DNA of 64,000 nt from Tenacibaculum agarivorans (GTDB lineage Bacteria; Bacteroidota; Bacteroidia; Flavobacteriales; Flavobacteriaceae): contig NZ_MSMP01000014.1 of the NCBI RefSeq assembly GCF_001936575.1, forward strand, positions 1 to 64,000, written 5' to 3'. Under the pieces are notes generated by a model. It was not told the DNA's origin. It ran no database searches and saw nothing but the letters and a program-made list of their open reading frames with translations. Positions within the stretch are counted from its first letter, which is position 1, and each line of letters starts with the position of its first letter. Made by a program: the position numbers and the translations under genes. This document shows, one piece after another, positions 53,648 to 61,866 of this stretch.

Positions 53648-54508
53648 ATGACAGCAAATCAATGGAAACAACAAGGTAAATTCATTAATATATTTGATAA
53701 TCAAGTTTTTGTAATCGACAAAGGCAAAACCAATAAAAAAACTATGGTTATTTTACATGGTTACCCAACTTCTTCTTTTGATTATTATAAAGTTTTAGAC
53801 ACTCTAACTAAAGAATATAGAGTTATTATTCATGATCATTTAGGTTTTGGTTTCTCCGATAAGCCTAAAAATTATTCTTATTCTCTTATTGAACAGGCTG
53901 ATATAGCTTTAGCCTTATGGAAAAAATTAGATATTACTGAATTTACTTTACTTGCACATGATTATGGTACAAGTGTGGCTACTGAAATTATAGCCAGACA
54001 TCATATGAAACAAATTGATGTTAATATTAATGAATTGATACTCTGTAATGGGAGCATGCATATTGAATTGTCTCAATTACGATTGATTCAAAAACTACTC
54101 AAAAATAAGATGACAGGGAAGCATGTAGCTAAACTCACTAATGAATTCATTTTTTCTAAAAATATTAGAAATGTTTATTTTGATAAGAATAAAGTAACCA
54201 ATGAAGAACTTAAAGATATGTGGCAACAGTTGATCTACAATGATGGAAAAGCTGTGATCCATAAGTTGTCTAATTATATTAACGAACGTTATTACTTTTG
54301 GTATAGATGGATTGGAGCCTTAAAAGAAACAGAGATTAAAACTAAAATAGTTTGGCCTAAGAATGATCCTGTAGCTGTATATGCTATGGCAGAATTACTA
54401 ACTCAGGAAATTAAAAATAATACGCTATACACCTTAGAAAATTCTGGCCATTTTCCCATGTTGGAAAACCCTAAGGAGTGGAGTGATTTGGTTTTAAGGG
54501 TAAAATAA
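53648..54508 (+). CDS. Alpha/beta hydrolase (epoxide hydrolase / haloalkane dehalogenase-like)
   Basis: 286-aa alpha/beta-hydrolase. The oxyanion motif HGYPTSS is followed by the nucleophile elbow AHDYGTS, which has aspartate rather than serine, as in epoxide hydrolases and haloalkane dehalogenases. The charge-relay acid is probably in KNDPVAVY and the histidine in SGHFPMLENP. It has no signal peptide, so it is cytoplasmic. It is divergent from priA with a 36-bp gap. The natural substrate cannot be inferred. Confidence 0.88.
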   Translation: MTANQWKQQGKFINIFDNQVFVIDKGKTNKKTMVILHGYPTSSFDYYKVLDTLTKEYRVIIHDHLGFGFSDKPKNYSYSLIEQADIALALWKKLDITEFTLLAHDYGTSVATEIIARHHMKQIDVNINELILCNGSMHIELSQLRLIQKLLKNKMTGKHVAKLTNEFIFSKNIRNVYFDKNKVTNEELKDMWQQLIYNDGKAVIHKLSNYINERYYFWYRWIGALKETEIKTKIVWPKNDPVAVYAMAELLTQEIKNNTLYTLENSGHFPMLENPKEWSDLVLRVK

Positions 54509-54535
54509 ATTTGCTACAAATTTAATTTATATAGT

Positions 54536-54543
54536 TACATTTG
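54536..54543 (+). promoter_or_regulatory. -7 box of the four-cysteine membrane protein gene at 54612
   Basis: TACATTTG matches TAnnTTTG. The leader to the ATG at 54612 is about 65 bases. Confidence 0.5.
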
Positions 54544-54611
54544 CGCCAAAGCTGTGAAAAAATAAAAAAATTGGCTTATTACTATTAGTAACTTTAATAC
54601 ATATTTAAATT

Positions 54612-55277
54612 ATGGAAAAGAACGAAAGATTACACTTTTGCAAAAAGTGTTTGAACAAACAATTGAATCTACAAACGGGCATTCTCTGTGGACTTACTGA
54701 AAAAAAACCTAATTTCATCGGTGAATGTAAAGACTTTGAGTTAGATGAAACATACATTGAAAGTTTAGACAATGAAGAGCCTGTTGAACATAGTGATGTT
54801 TTATCTAAACTATCTGAAAAAGATCTTCAAAAGTTTAAACTTGAACAAAATTATAATTCAGCTCTGATTACTGGAATAGCATCTGGTTTAGTAGGCGCTA
54901 TTTTATGGGCTTTTATCACTGTAATTACGAATTATCAAATAGGCTATATGGCCATTGCCATTGGTTTTATGATAGGATTAACCATGAGACATTTTGGTAA
55001 AGGCGTAGATCAAATTTTTGAAATAACAGGTGGAATTATAGCTATTACAAGTTGCTTATTAGGTAATTTTTTAACTACTCTGGGTATAATTGCAAATGCT
55101 GAGAATATGAGCTTCTTTGAAGTAGCCGCACAATTCGATTACAGCCAAACTATATCAATTATAACAGCAACGTTTAGTCCTATGGATATCGTATTCTATG
55201 GAATCGCTGCTTATACCGCATATAATTATGCTTTCAGAGCATTTACTGAACAGGAATTAGCACAACTTGAAAACTAA
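54612..55277 (+). CDS. Membrane protein with the same four-cysteine N-terminal domain
   Basis: 221-aa protein. Cysteines at residues 10, 13, 26 and 39 have exactly the spacing seen in the protein encoded at 50647-51159 (C-x2-C-x12-C-x12-C), again with C-x-LT and P-x-F between the last two. An acidic linker (about 40-80) leads to about four membrane helices (about 93-115, 117-135, 140-170 and 195-212). It probably binds zinc in the cytoplasm and anchors in the inner membrane. I recall the cysteine domain from other flavobacterial proteins but know no function. A large palindrome follows the stop codon. Confidence 0.75.
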   Translation: MEKNERLHFCKKCLNKQLNLQTGILCGLTEKKPNFIGECKDFELDETYIESLDNEEPVEHSDVLSKLSEKDLQKFKLEQNYNSALITGIASGLVGAILWAFITVITNYQIGYMAIAIGFMIGLTMRHFGKGVDQIFEITGGIIAITSCLLGNFLTTLGIIANAENMSFFEVAAQFDYSQTISIITATFSPMDIVFYGIAAYTAYNYAFRAFTEQELAQLEN

Positions 55278-55284
55278 AATTAGA

Positions 55285-55413
55285 AAGGCTGTCTGAAAAG
55301 GTGTTTTCAAACGTCATTACGAAAAATTTAATTTTGAAGTAATCTTATTATTAGCAACTTAAATTTAAAAGATTCCTTCATTTTATTCGGAATGACGACT
55401 TTTCAGATAGCTT
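55285..55413. repeat. 129-bp imperfect palindrome (REP/MITE-like element)
   Basis: Three nested pairs of arms: 55285-55300 with 55399-55413 (GCTGTCTGAAAAG type), 55312-55323 with 55386-55397 (CGTCATTACGAA type) and 55336-55346 with 55369-55379 (GAAGTAATCTT type). It fills the gap between two convergent genes and would fold into a long hairpin. The inner arms resemble the CGTCATTGCGA... repeats found in many bacteria. No transposase is encoded. Confidence 0.8.
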
Positions 55414-55422
55414 ATTTAAATT

Positions 55423-57951
55423 TTAACTAATTTTACTCCAAATACCACTTGTACGTTGTAATTGGGTTAGTCTTTTTAGTATTGCGGCGTTTTGTTTTCC
55501 AGATAAACTTGGATCTTCATTTAATAGTTTTATTGCACATTGCCTAGCCTTAAATAAAATAGGACTGTCTTTTACTACATCAGCAATTTTCAAATTCAAT
55601 ACTCCGCTTTGTTGAGTTCCCATAATATTTCCTGGACCTCTAAGTTTTAAATCTACTTCCGCTATTTTAAAACCATCAGAAGTTTCCACCATAGTTTTAA
55701 TTCTAGTTTTTGCATCTGATGATAACTTTACTCCTGTAAGCAAAATACAATAACTCTGTTCTGCTCCTCTTCCTACTCTACCTCGTAACTGATGTAATTG
55801 ACTTAATCCAAATCGTTCTGAACTTTCTATAACCATTACGGAGGCATTGGGAACATTAACACCAACTTCTATTACTGTAGTGGCTACCATAATTTGTGTT
55901 TCTTTTCTTAAGAAACGTTCCATTTCATAATCTTTATCCGCTGGCTTCATTTTTCCGTGTACAATACTAATTTGATACTCAGGAGCTGGAAATTCTCTTA
56001 CAATACTTTCATAACCATCCATTAAATCCTTATAATCCATAGCTTGAGATTCTTGAATTAAAGGATACACTACATACACTTGTCTTCCTTTTGTAATTTC
56101 GTCTTTTAAAAATCGAAATACTCCTAACCTATGACTATCATATCGATGCACTGTTTTTACTGCTTTTCTACCGGGAGGTAGTTCATCAATAACAGAAATA
56201 TCCAAATCTCCATATACAGACATTGCTAACGTTCTTGGAATTGGCGTAGCTGTCATTACCAACACATGAGGTGGAATAGCCCCTCCAACCTCCCCAGAAG
56301 GGAGGCTTTTTAAGTGATCAGCTATTTGCTGTATTACATTTTCTATATTTCCAAGAACTTCCTCATTTGTAAATCGAATCACTTTATACCCAAATTCATT
56401 TAAAATTTGAGTTCTCATTTCATCAACTTCTATTTGATTTGGATTATTATGATATCCTCCATCTACCTCAATGATTAATTTCTTTTCCAAACAGATAAAA
56501 TCAACAATAAACTCATCAATTATATGTTGTCTTCTAAATTTAGAACCTAGTTGTTTTGTTCGTAAACTTTCCCATAAAGCTTTCTCAGCATCTGTAGTAT
56601 TTCTTTTTCTTTCTTTCTGAAATTCTTTAAGTAATCCATAAGTTGAAGGACGAGCAGTCATGTACTTTTTTCGTATCTCTTCAACTCCCTCCCTTTGGGT
56701 GGGCTGGGATGGGCTTTTCTTCCATAATTTACTTCGTTGTGCAACACCAAATCTATGTTGCTCGTCTATTATGGCTAATCCCAACTTTTTAAATTGGACT
56801 TTATCCTCTAAAATCGCATGAGTCCCAATCAAAATATGTAGGCTTCCATCTTCCAAACCTTTATGTATTTCTCTTCTTTTTTTAGTTTTAGTAGACCCTG
56901 TCAATAATTCAACTCGAATATTGGTATTGGATAATAACTCTACAATTCCATTATAATGTTGATTAGCTAATATTTCTGTAGGTGCCATAATAGTAGCTTG
57001 GTATCCATTATCTATTGCTAACAACATGACTAACAAACCTACTATTGTCTTTCCCGAACCTACATCACCTTGTAATAAACGGTTCATTTGGGCTCCAGAA
57101 CCTACATCTTTTCGTATTTCTTTTAATACCCTCTTCTGTGCATTTGTTAATTCAAAAGGAAGATTATTATTATAAAAATTAGTAAACTGTTCTCCTACAC
57201 TTTCAAAAATAAACCCTTTGATTTTAGATTTATTGATCATTTTTTTGACTAAAAGTTGTAATTGAATGTAAAAAAGTTCTTCAAATTTTAATCGGTGTTG
57301 TGCTTGTGCTAATAACTCTTGACTTTTTGGGAAATGAATATTTAAAATGGATTCTTTCTTATGTAATAATTGATATTCTTGCCTAAAATCATTCGAAAAA
57401 GTTTCTTCAATAGCTTCAAAGGATTGTTGTAATAAATTTTGCATCATACCACGCATGATCTTATTACTCACACCTTTGTTGGACAATTTTTCTGTTGAAG
57501 GATATACAGGTTGCATTGCCATTTGTAACTTACTCTTATATTCTGCTACTGACTCCATCTCTGGATGTGGCATACTTGCTGTGCCTTTGAACCAATTTAA
57601 TTTTCCATAAATAACATAAGGCACATTAATCTTTAAACTGTCTTTAATCCATTTTACACCTTTAAACCAAACCAACTCCATGCTTCCTGTAGCATCTACA
57701 AAATTAGCTACTAGCCTACTTCCTCTTTTTTGTTTAACCGTCTTAACCCCTGTTATTTTCCCTACAATTTGTACTTCAGCTGTATTCTGTTGCAATTGGT
57801 TTATCGTATAAAACTGAGTTTTATCAATATAACGATATGGAAACAAATGTAATAAGTCATTACAGGTCTTTATTCCTAACTCAGTATAGAGTAATTCAGC
57901 TCTAGCTACACTTACCCCTTTTATGTATGTAACAGGTTGATTTAAATTCAT
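55423..57951 (-). CDS. recG: ATP-dependent DNA helicase RecG with an in-frame DUF559 endonuclease-domain insertion
   Basis: 842-aa protein. Residues 1-412 and 560-842 together make a normal RecG of about 700 aa: the N-terminal wedge/OB domain (about 60-130), Walker A GDVGSGKT (295-302), DEQH (396-399), TATPIPR (from 567) and the C-terminal RGRVGRG and TRIP regions. RecG remodels stalled forks and branched DNA. Between motifs II and III about 146 extra residues (413-559) carry a complete DUF559 domain: E456, RRQ at 473-475, D484, E495-V-D497 and H501 fit a Vsr-like PD-(D/E)XK nuclease. The frame is unbroken across both junctions. Whether the fusion keeps both activities is unknown. Confidence 0.95.
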   Translation of the reverse strand: MNLNQPVTYIKGVSVARAELLYTELGIKTCNDLLHLFPYRYIDKTQFYTINQLQQNTAEVQIVGKITGVKTVKQKRGSRLVANFVDATGSMELVWFKGVKWIKDSLKINVPYVIYGKLNWFKGTASMPHPEMESVAEYKSKLQMAMQPVYPSTEKLSNKGVSNKIMRGMMQNLLQQSFEAIEETFSNDFRQEYQLLHKKESILNIHFPKSQELLAQAQHRLKFEELFYIQLQLLVKKMINKSKIKGFIFESVGEQFTNFYNNNLPFELTNAQKRVLKEIRKDVGSGAQMNRLLQGDVGSGKTIVGLLVMLLAIDNGYQATIMAPTEILANQHYNGIVELLSNTNIRVELLTGSTKTKKRREIHKGLEDGSLHILIGTHAILEDKVQFKKLGLAIIDEQHRFGVAQRSKLWKKSPSQPTQREGVEEIRKKYMTARPSTYGLLKEFQKERKRNTTDAEKALWESLRTKQLGSKFRRQHIIDEFIVDFICLEKKLIIEVDGGYHNNPNQIEVDEMRTQILNEFGYKVIRFTNEEVLGNIENVIQQIADHLKSLPSGEVGGAIPPHVLVMTATPIPRTLAMSVYGDLDISVIDELPPGRKAVKTVHRYDSHRLGVFRFLKDEITKGRQVYVVYPLIQESQAMDYKDLMDGYESIVREFPAPEYQISIVHGKMKPADKDYEMERFLRKETQIMVATTVIEVGVNVPNASVMVIESSERFGLSQLHQLRGRVGRGAEQSYCILLTGVKLSSDAKTRIKTMVETSDGFKIAEVDLKLRGPGNIMGTQQSGVLNLKIADVVKDSPILFKARQCAIKLLNEDPSLSGKQNAAILKRLTQLQRTSGIWSKIS
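56279..56714 (-). mobile_element. Probable mobile DUF559 cassette inside recG
   Basis: The extra DNA in recG is bounded by imperfect inverted repeats, 56279-56305 and 56688-56714. They match at about 20 of 27 positions when one is reverse-complemented. Each end is also a small hairpin (CCTCCC...GGGAGG type), G+C-rich against an AT-rich gene. The cassette encodes the DUF559 domain in the recG frame and contains an internal ATG at 56661 (MTARPSTYGLL) from which a free-standing DUF559 protein could start. Mobility is inferred from these ends and from the absence of the segment in ordinary RecG. Confidence 0.7.
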
Positions 57952-57986
57952 TATTAACGAAAATACAAAAAGCCAATAAATCGTAG

Positions 57987-57994
57987 TATATTTG
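57987..57994 (+). promoter_or_regulatory. -7 box of the RNA methyltransferase gene
   Basis: TATATTTG matches TAnnTTTG and lies 18 bases before the ATG at 58013. Confidence 0.55.
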
Positions 57995-58012
57995 CACCCT
58001 TAATTATAACAA

Positions 58013-59224
58013 ATGAGACTCCATAGAAATTTAGTTTTTACCGTTATTGATAGCCTTAGAGATATTTTTAACGAAAGTGTATATGCTGATAAAGCTGTAG
58101 AAACTGCTTTACGAAGAGATAAACGTTGGGGAGCTCGCGATCGTAAATTTGTAGCAGAAACCATTTATGAAATTGTTCGTTGGAAACGTTTGTATGCAGA
58201 AATAGCGAATGTTAAAGAACCTTTTTCTCGACAAGATTTATGGCGTTTATTTTCTGTTTGGTGCGTGTTAAGAGGAATTAAACTACCTGATTGGAATCAA
58301 ATTGAACCTACTCCAACACGAAGAATTAAAGGAAAGTTTGATGAACTTTCTAAAATTAGAAAATTTAGAGAATCTATTCCTGATTGGATTGATGAAATAG
58401 GTGTTCAAGAATTAGGTGAAACTGTTTGGACCAAAGAGATTGCTGCTTTAAATAAACAAGCTGATGTTATTTTAAGAACAAATACTTTAAACACAACAAA
58501 AGAAGCCTTACAAAAGCGTTTAAGAACCGAAGAAATAGATACTGAACCTATTAAAGGACATCCTGATGCTTTAAAATTGGTAGAACGTGCTAATGTGTTT
58601 AAAACTGAAAGTTTTAAGAAAGGTTTATTTGAAGTACAAGATGCTTCTTCTCAATTAGTTGCTGCTTATTTAGATGTTCAACCTGGTATGAAAGTCGTGG
58701 ACACTTGTGCAGGTGCAGGTGGAAAAACATTACACCTTGCCTCTTTACTAAAAAATAAAGGGCAAATCATCGCCATGGATATTTATGAGAGTAAGCTTAA
58801 AAAATTAAAAGTCAGAGCTCGTAGAAATGGAGCTCACAATATAGACACAAGAGTAATTGACTCTACCAAAGCTATTAAAAAACTTTATGGTAAAGCGGAC
58901 AGAGTTTTAATTGATGCTCCTTGCTCTGGATTGGGTGTTATTAGACGTAACCCTGATAGCAAATGGAAATTACAACCCGAATTTTTAGATAACATTAAAA
59001 ATGTACAGCTAGATGTATTACAAAGTTATTCTAAAATGGTAAAGTCTGGAGGAAAGTTAGTATATGCAACATGTTCTGTTCTTCCTTCAGAAAATCAACA
59101 ACAAGTAGAATTCTTCTTAGCATCTGATGCTGGAGCAGATTTCACTTTTGTTTCGGATAAAAAAGTACTGTCTCACGAATCTGGTTTTGACGGTTTTTAT
59201 ATGGCCTTATTAGAAAAAAAATAA
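58013..59224 (+). CDS. RsmB/NOP-family rRNA (cytosine-5) methyltransferase
   Basis: 403-aa AdoMet-dependent RNA m5C methyltransferase. An N-terminal NusB-like helical region (about 1-135) precedes the Rossmann domain with motif I DTCAGAGGKTLHLAS, motif IV DAPCSGLGVIRRNPDSKW (the PC cysteine) and motif VI ATCSVLPSENQ (the second, nucleophilic cysteine). E. coli RsmB methylates 16S rRNA C967; whether this protein has the same site is not certain, since several paralogues exist. The secreted endonuclease gene starts 5 bp downstream. Confidence 0.92.
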   Translation: MRLHRNLVFTVIDSLRDIFNESVYADKAVETALRRDKRWGARDRKFVAETIYEIVRWKRLYAEIANVKEPFSRQDLWRLFSVWCVLRGIKLPDWNQIEPTPTRRIKGKFDELSKIRKFRESIPDWIDEIGVQELGETVWTKEIAALNKQADVILRTNTLNTTKEALQKRLRTEEIDTEPIKGHPDALKLVERANVFKTESFKKGLFEVQDASSQLVAAYLDVQPGMKVVDTCAGAGGKTLHLASLLKNKGQIIAMDIYESKLKKLKVRARRNGAHNIDTRVIDSTKAIKKLYGKADRVLIDAPCSGLGVIRRNPDSKWKLQPEFLDNIKNVQLDVLQSYSKMVKSGGKLVYATCSVLPSENQQQVEFFLASDAGADFTFVSDKKVLSHESGFDGFYMALLEKK

Positions 59225-59229
59225 ATACA

Positions 59230-60276
59230 ATGAAAAAAATATTTCTTTTAGCTTCATTTCTTCAAGTTTTATCTGTCTTTGCGCAACAAAGTTATTATGA
59301 TGATGTTGATTTGACTAAAACAGGACTAGATCTAAAAAGCGAATTAGCTACTAAAATTATAGCTACTCATACCAATTTCTTATCCTACACACCGGGTGTA
59401 TGGGAAGCTTCTAGAAAAACAGATGTCAATCCGAATAATGCTAGTGAAGTAGTATTGATTTATGGATACAGTTCTTCTGGTAAAACGGCAAGAACTAGAG
59501 GTATAAATAATAATGGTGGAGATTCTGGAGAATGGAACAGAGAACACGTATACCCTAGAAGTTTGGGGAATCCAAAATTAGAGACTCGTACTGGAGATGC
59601 TGGTACAGATGCTCACAGCTTACGTCCTTCTGATGTAGATTACAATAGAGATAGAGGAAATCTGCGTTTTGCTGATGGCTCGGGAAATTCAGGAAGCACA
59701 TCTGGCGGATGGTACCCTGGAGATGAATGGAAAGGTGACGTTGCAAGAATGATGATGTATATGTATTTACGTTATGGAAACCGTTGTTTACCTTCTGTTG
59801 TTGGAGTTGGTAGTTCTGCTGCTACTCCTGACGATATGATTGATTTATTTTTAGAATGGAATGCAGAAGATCCTGTTTCTGAAATTGAAGATAATAGAAA
59901 TTCGTATCATGAAAATACAGCGAATACTTACGCACAAGGAAACAGAAACCCTTTTATAGACAATCCTAATTTAGCTACAAAAATTTGGGATGGTCCAGTA
60001 GCTCAGGATCGTTGGGCAACTGCAAGTATAGAAGATGAAAACATCTTAAGTCAAACAAAAGTATTCCCAACTGTTAATGGAGGTATTGTCGTTTCTTCAG
60101 CAAAAGCTATTACAAAAATAGCAGTATACTCTATTTTAGGTAAAAAGATATTTAGTGTAAACAACCCTACTTTTACTAATAATAAGTTTACTATTGAAAA
60201 TTTAGATCAAGGAATATATATCACTCAGATTTTTAGTAATGCGAAGTCTATTACTAAAAAAGTACTAGTTCAGTAA
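59230..60276 (+). CDS. Secreted endonuclease I with type IX secretion tail
   Basis: 348-aa extracellular nuclease of the EndA/NucM (endonuclease I) family. Signal peptide 1-18 (ending VFAQ). The beta-beta-alpha-metal active site is WNREHVYPRSLG, with the general-base His, followed by TDAHSLRPSD and the metal-ligand Asn in NRDRGNLRFAD. A C-terminal sorting domain (about 275-348, from KVFPTVNGG to the KKVLVQ end) directs export by the type IX system. It probably degrades external DNA for nutrients. It lies 5 bp after the RNA methyltransferase gene, likely on the same transcript. Confidence 0.94.
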   Translation: MKKIFLLASFLQVLSVFAQQSYYDDVDLTKTGLDLKSELATKIIATHTNFLSYTPGVWEASRKTDVNPNNASEVVLIYGYSSSGKTARTRGINNNGGDSGEWNREHVYPRSLGNPKLETRTGDAGTDAHSLRPSDVDYNRDRGNLRFADGSGNSGSTSGGWYPGDEWKGDVARMMMYMYLRYGNRCLPSVVGVGSSAATPDDMIDLFLEWNAEDPVSEIEDNRNSYHENTANTYAQGNRNPFIDNPNLATKIWDGPVAQDRWATASIEDENILSQTKVFPTVNGGIVVSSAKAITKIAVYSILGKKIFSVNNPTFTNNKFTIENLDQGIYITQIFSNAKSITKKVLVQ

Positions 60277-60291
60277 ACTAAACACAATTAA

Positions 60292-60322
60292 AAAAGCTCG
60301 AGATATTAAACCTCGAGCTTTT
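60292..60322 (+). terminator. Terminator after the endonuclease gene
   Basis: A perfect 11-bp stem AAAAGCTCGAG/CTCGAGCTTTT (60292-60302 with 60312-60322) with a 9-base loop. Confidence 0.8.
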
Positions 60323-60448
60323 CAATCAACTATCAAAAACTAACTAATCACTAACTTCTAATAAGAAGTACTAATCACCTAAAAGACGATTAAAATGCAA
60401 TTCAGTTACGCTTTTGAAATTGAATTAACGTTATTTTAAGAATTACTC

Positions 60449-61279
60449 TTATTGATTTCCTAAAATTATAGGCATTCCGCTCTTACCTGCACCAATTAAT
60501 ACTACTTTACTGTTAGGTGATTCCGATAATTTTAAAGTAGCCTCAATACCTTTTTCTTGTAAAATTTTATCTGTTAAAGAAGCACTTAATATTTTATTTG
60601 CTGCTGCTTTACCTTCAGCATCAATTTTTTGACGTTCTGCCTCTTTTTTAGCTTTAGCTAATCTAAATTCGTACTCAAGAGCCTCTTGCTCCTGCCTTAA
60701 TTTTCTTTCAATGGCATCTTTAATTGTTTTTGGCAACTGTACGTCTTCTACTAATACTTTATTAACCTTTATGTATTGATTTTCTAGTTCCTTGCCTACT
60801 TCTTCTAAAATCTCTTTCTCAATTACATCTCTTTTACTAGAATATAATTGTTCTGGTGTATAACGTCCCACCACACTTCTAGCTGCTGCATTAATAGCTG
60901 GATCAAGAATATCATTTACATAATTTCTTCCTTTCGTTTTATGTAAATAACCTAATTTATCAAATTCTGGTCTATACCATACGGTTCCATTAACCGTTAC
61001 TTCTAATCCATTTACTGATAAAACTTTCATTACATCAGAAATAGACTGCTGTTTTACATTGTAAACAAATACATCATTCCAAGGTGCAATGATATGGAAT
61101 CCTTCACCTAGTGGTTTTTGATCTGGATCTACTCCTCCGAAAAACTTCCAAACTACTCCAGCTTCACCACTTTTTATGGTTTCAGTAGATTTTGCTATGA
61201 AAATTATTAGCGCAAATGCAATCGGTATTAATAAAATCCCTCTTTTTGGGAAATTTAAATTGGGTTGTTGTCTGCTCAT
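60449..61279 (-). CDS. Prohibitin/SPFH-domain membrane protein
   Basis: 276-aa protein of the prohibitin/stomatin/flotillin superfamily. One N-terminal membrane anchor (about 13-30) is followed by the SPFH domain (about 35-200) and a Lys/Glu/Ala-rich coiled coil (about 195-250, LRQEQEALEYEFRLAKAKKEA). SPFH proteins form large ring-shaped membrane assemblies and often work with proteases. It is the last gene of a four-gene operon, 10 bp after the thioesterase gene. Confidence 0.92.
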   Translation of the reverse strand: MSRQQPNLNFPKRGILLIPIAFALIIFIAKSTETIKSGEAGVVWKFFGGVDPDQKPLGEGFHIIAPWNDVFVYNVKQQSISDVMKVLSVNGLEVTVNGTVWYRPEFDKLGYLHKTKGRNYVNDILDPAINAAARSVVGRYTPEQLYSSKRDVIEKEILEEVGKELENQYIKVNKVLVEDVQLPKTIKDAIERKLRQEQEALEYEFRLAKAKKEAERQKIDAEGKAAANKILSASLTDKILQEKGIEATLKLSESPNSKVVLIGAGKSGMPIILGNQ

Positions 61280-61289
61280 AATTGAAATT

Positions 61290-61682
61290 TTAATTTTTAT
61301 CTAATCGATCTTTTACATATTCTATTTCTGTTTTTCCATGAGGTTTAGGTTTTCCCTCATCGTCTAAACTCACCATTATAATTCTATCTATAGTAATAAT
61401 ATCTTTTCTGGTCAATTTATTTCTAACCTTACAGCTTAAGGTTATTGAAGTTCTCCCAAATTTCACTACATCTATACCTATTTCAATAATATCGCCTTCT
61501 TTTGCTGAGTTGATAAAATCTATCTCAGACATAAATTTGGTTACTGTCTTTGGTATCTCTAACTGAATAATAGCATATAATGCTACTTCTTCATCTATCC
61601 ATTGTAATAATCTTCCTCCGAACAACGTTCCATTCGGATTTAAATCTTCGGGCTTAACCCATTTTCTTGTATGAAATCTCAT
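61290..61682 (-). CDS. Acyl-CoA thioesterase (hotdog fold)
   Basis: 130-aa single hotdog domain of the YciA/BACH acyl-CoA hydrolase type, with the catalytic block NPNGTLFGGRLLQWIDEE (Asn and Asp/Glu residues) and the FINSAKEGDIIEI strand region. It hydrolyses acyl-CoA to fatty acid and CoA; chain-length preference is unknown. The start lies 4 bp after the CPXCG-type gene and the stop 10 bp before the prohibitin gene. Confidence 0.9.
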   Translation of the reverse strand: MRFHTRKWVKPEDLNPNGTLFGGRLLQWIDEEVALYAIIQLEIPKTVTKFMSEIDFINSAKEGDIIEIGIDVVKFGRTSITLSCKVRNKLTRKDIITIDRIIMVSLDDEGKPKPHGKTEIEYVKDRLDKN

Positions 61683-61686
61683 TTTC

Positions 61687-61866
61687 TTATTGTTCTATGT
61701 TTTGTGCATCAAAACCTTGCAATTCATTGGCTGTAAACACTGTAGTTATTTGGATTGGATTACAGCAAATTTCACAATCTTCAATATATGTTTCAGATAA
61801 ACTCGTATCTAATAACATCGAAATTTGCTCCCAACAATACGGACATTGAAAAAAATGTTCTAGCAT
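61687..61866 (-). CDS. CPXCG-type small zinc-ribbon protein
   Basis: 59-aa protein. It begins LEHFFQCPYCWEQI and has a second cysteine group CEICC near residue 31, giving a C-x2-C ... C-x2-C pattern typical of the CPXCG cysteine-rich family (here CPYCW rather than CPYCG). It probably binds zinc. Its ATG overlaps the stop of the VWA gene by one base (TAATG), and the thioesterase gene starts 4 bp after its stop, so it is part of the operon. Function unknown. Confidence 0.85.
   Translation of the reverse strand: MLEHFFQCPYCWEQISMLLDTSLSETYIEDCEICCNPIQITTVFTANELQGFDAQNIEQ

Noticed and set aside
56279..56714. Intein in RecG
   Set aside because: The insert begins with Ser, but it does not end in His-Asn followed by Cys/Ser/Thr, and no Hint-domain blocks are visible. 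It reads as a translated DUF559 domain with repeat ends, so protein splicing is not supported.
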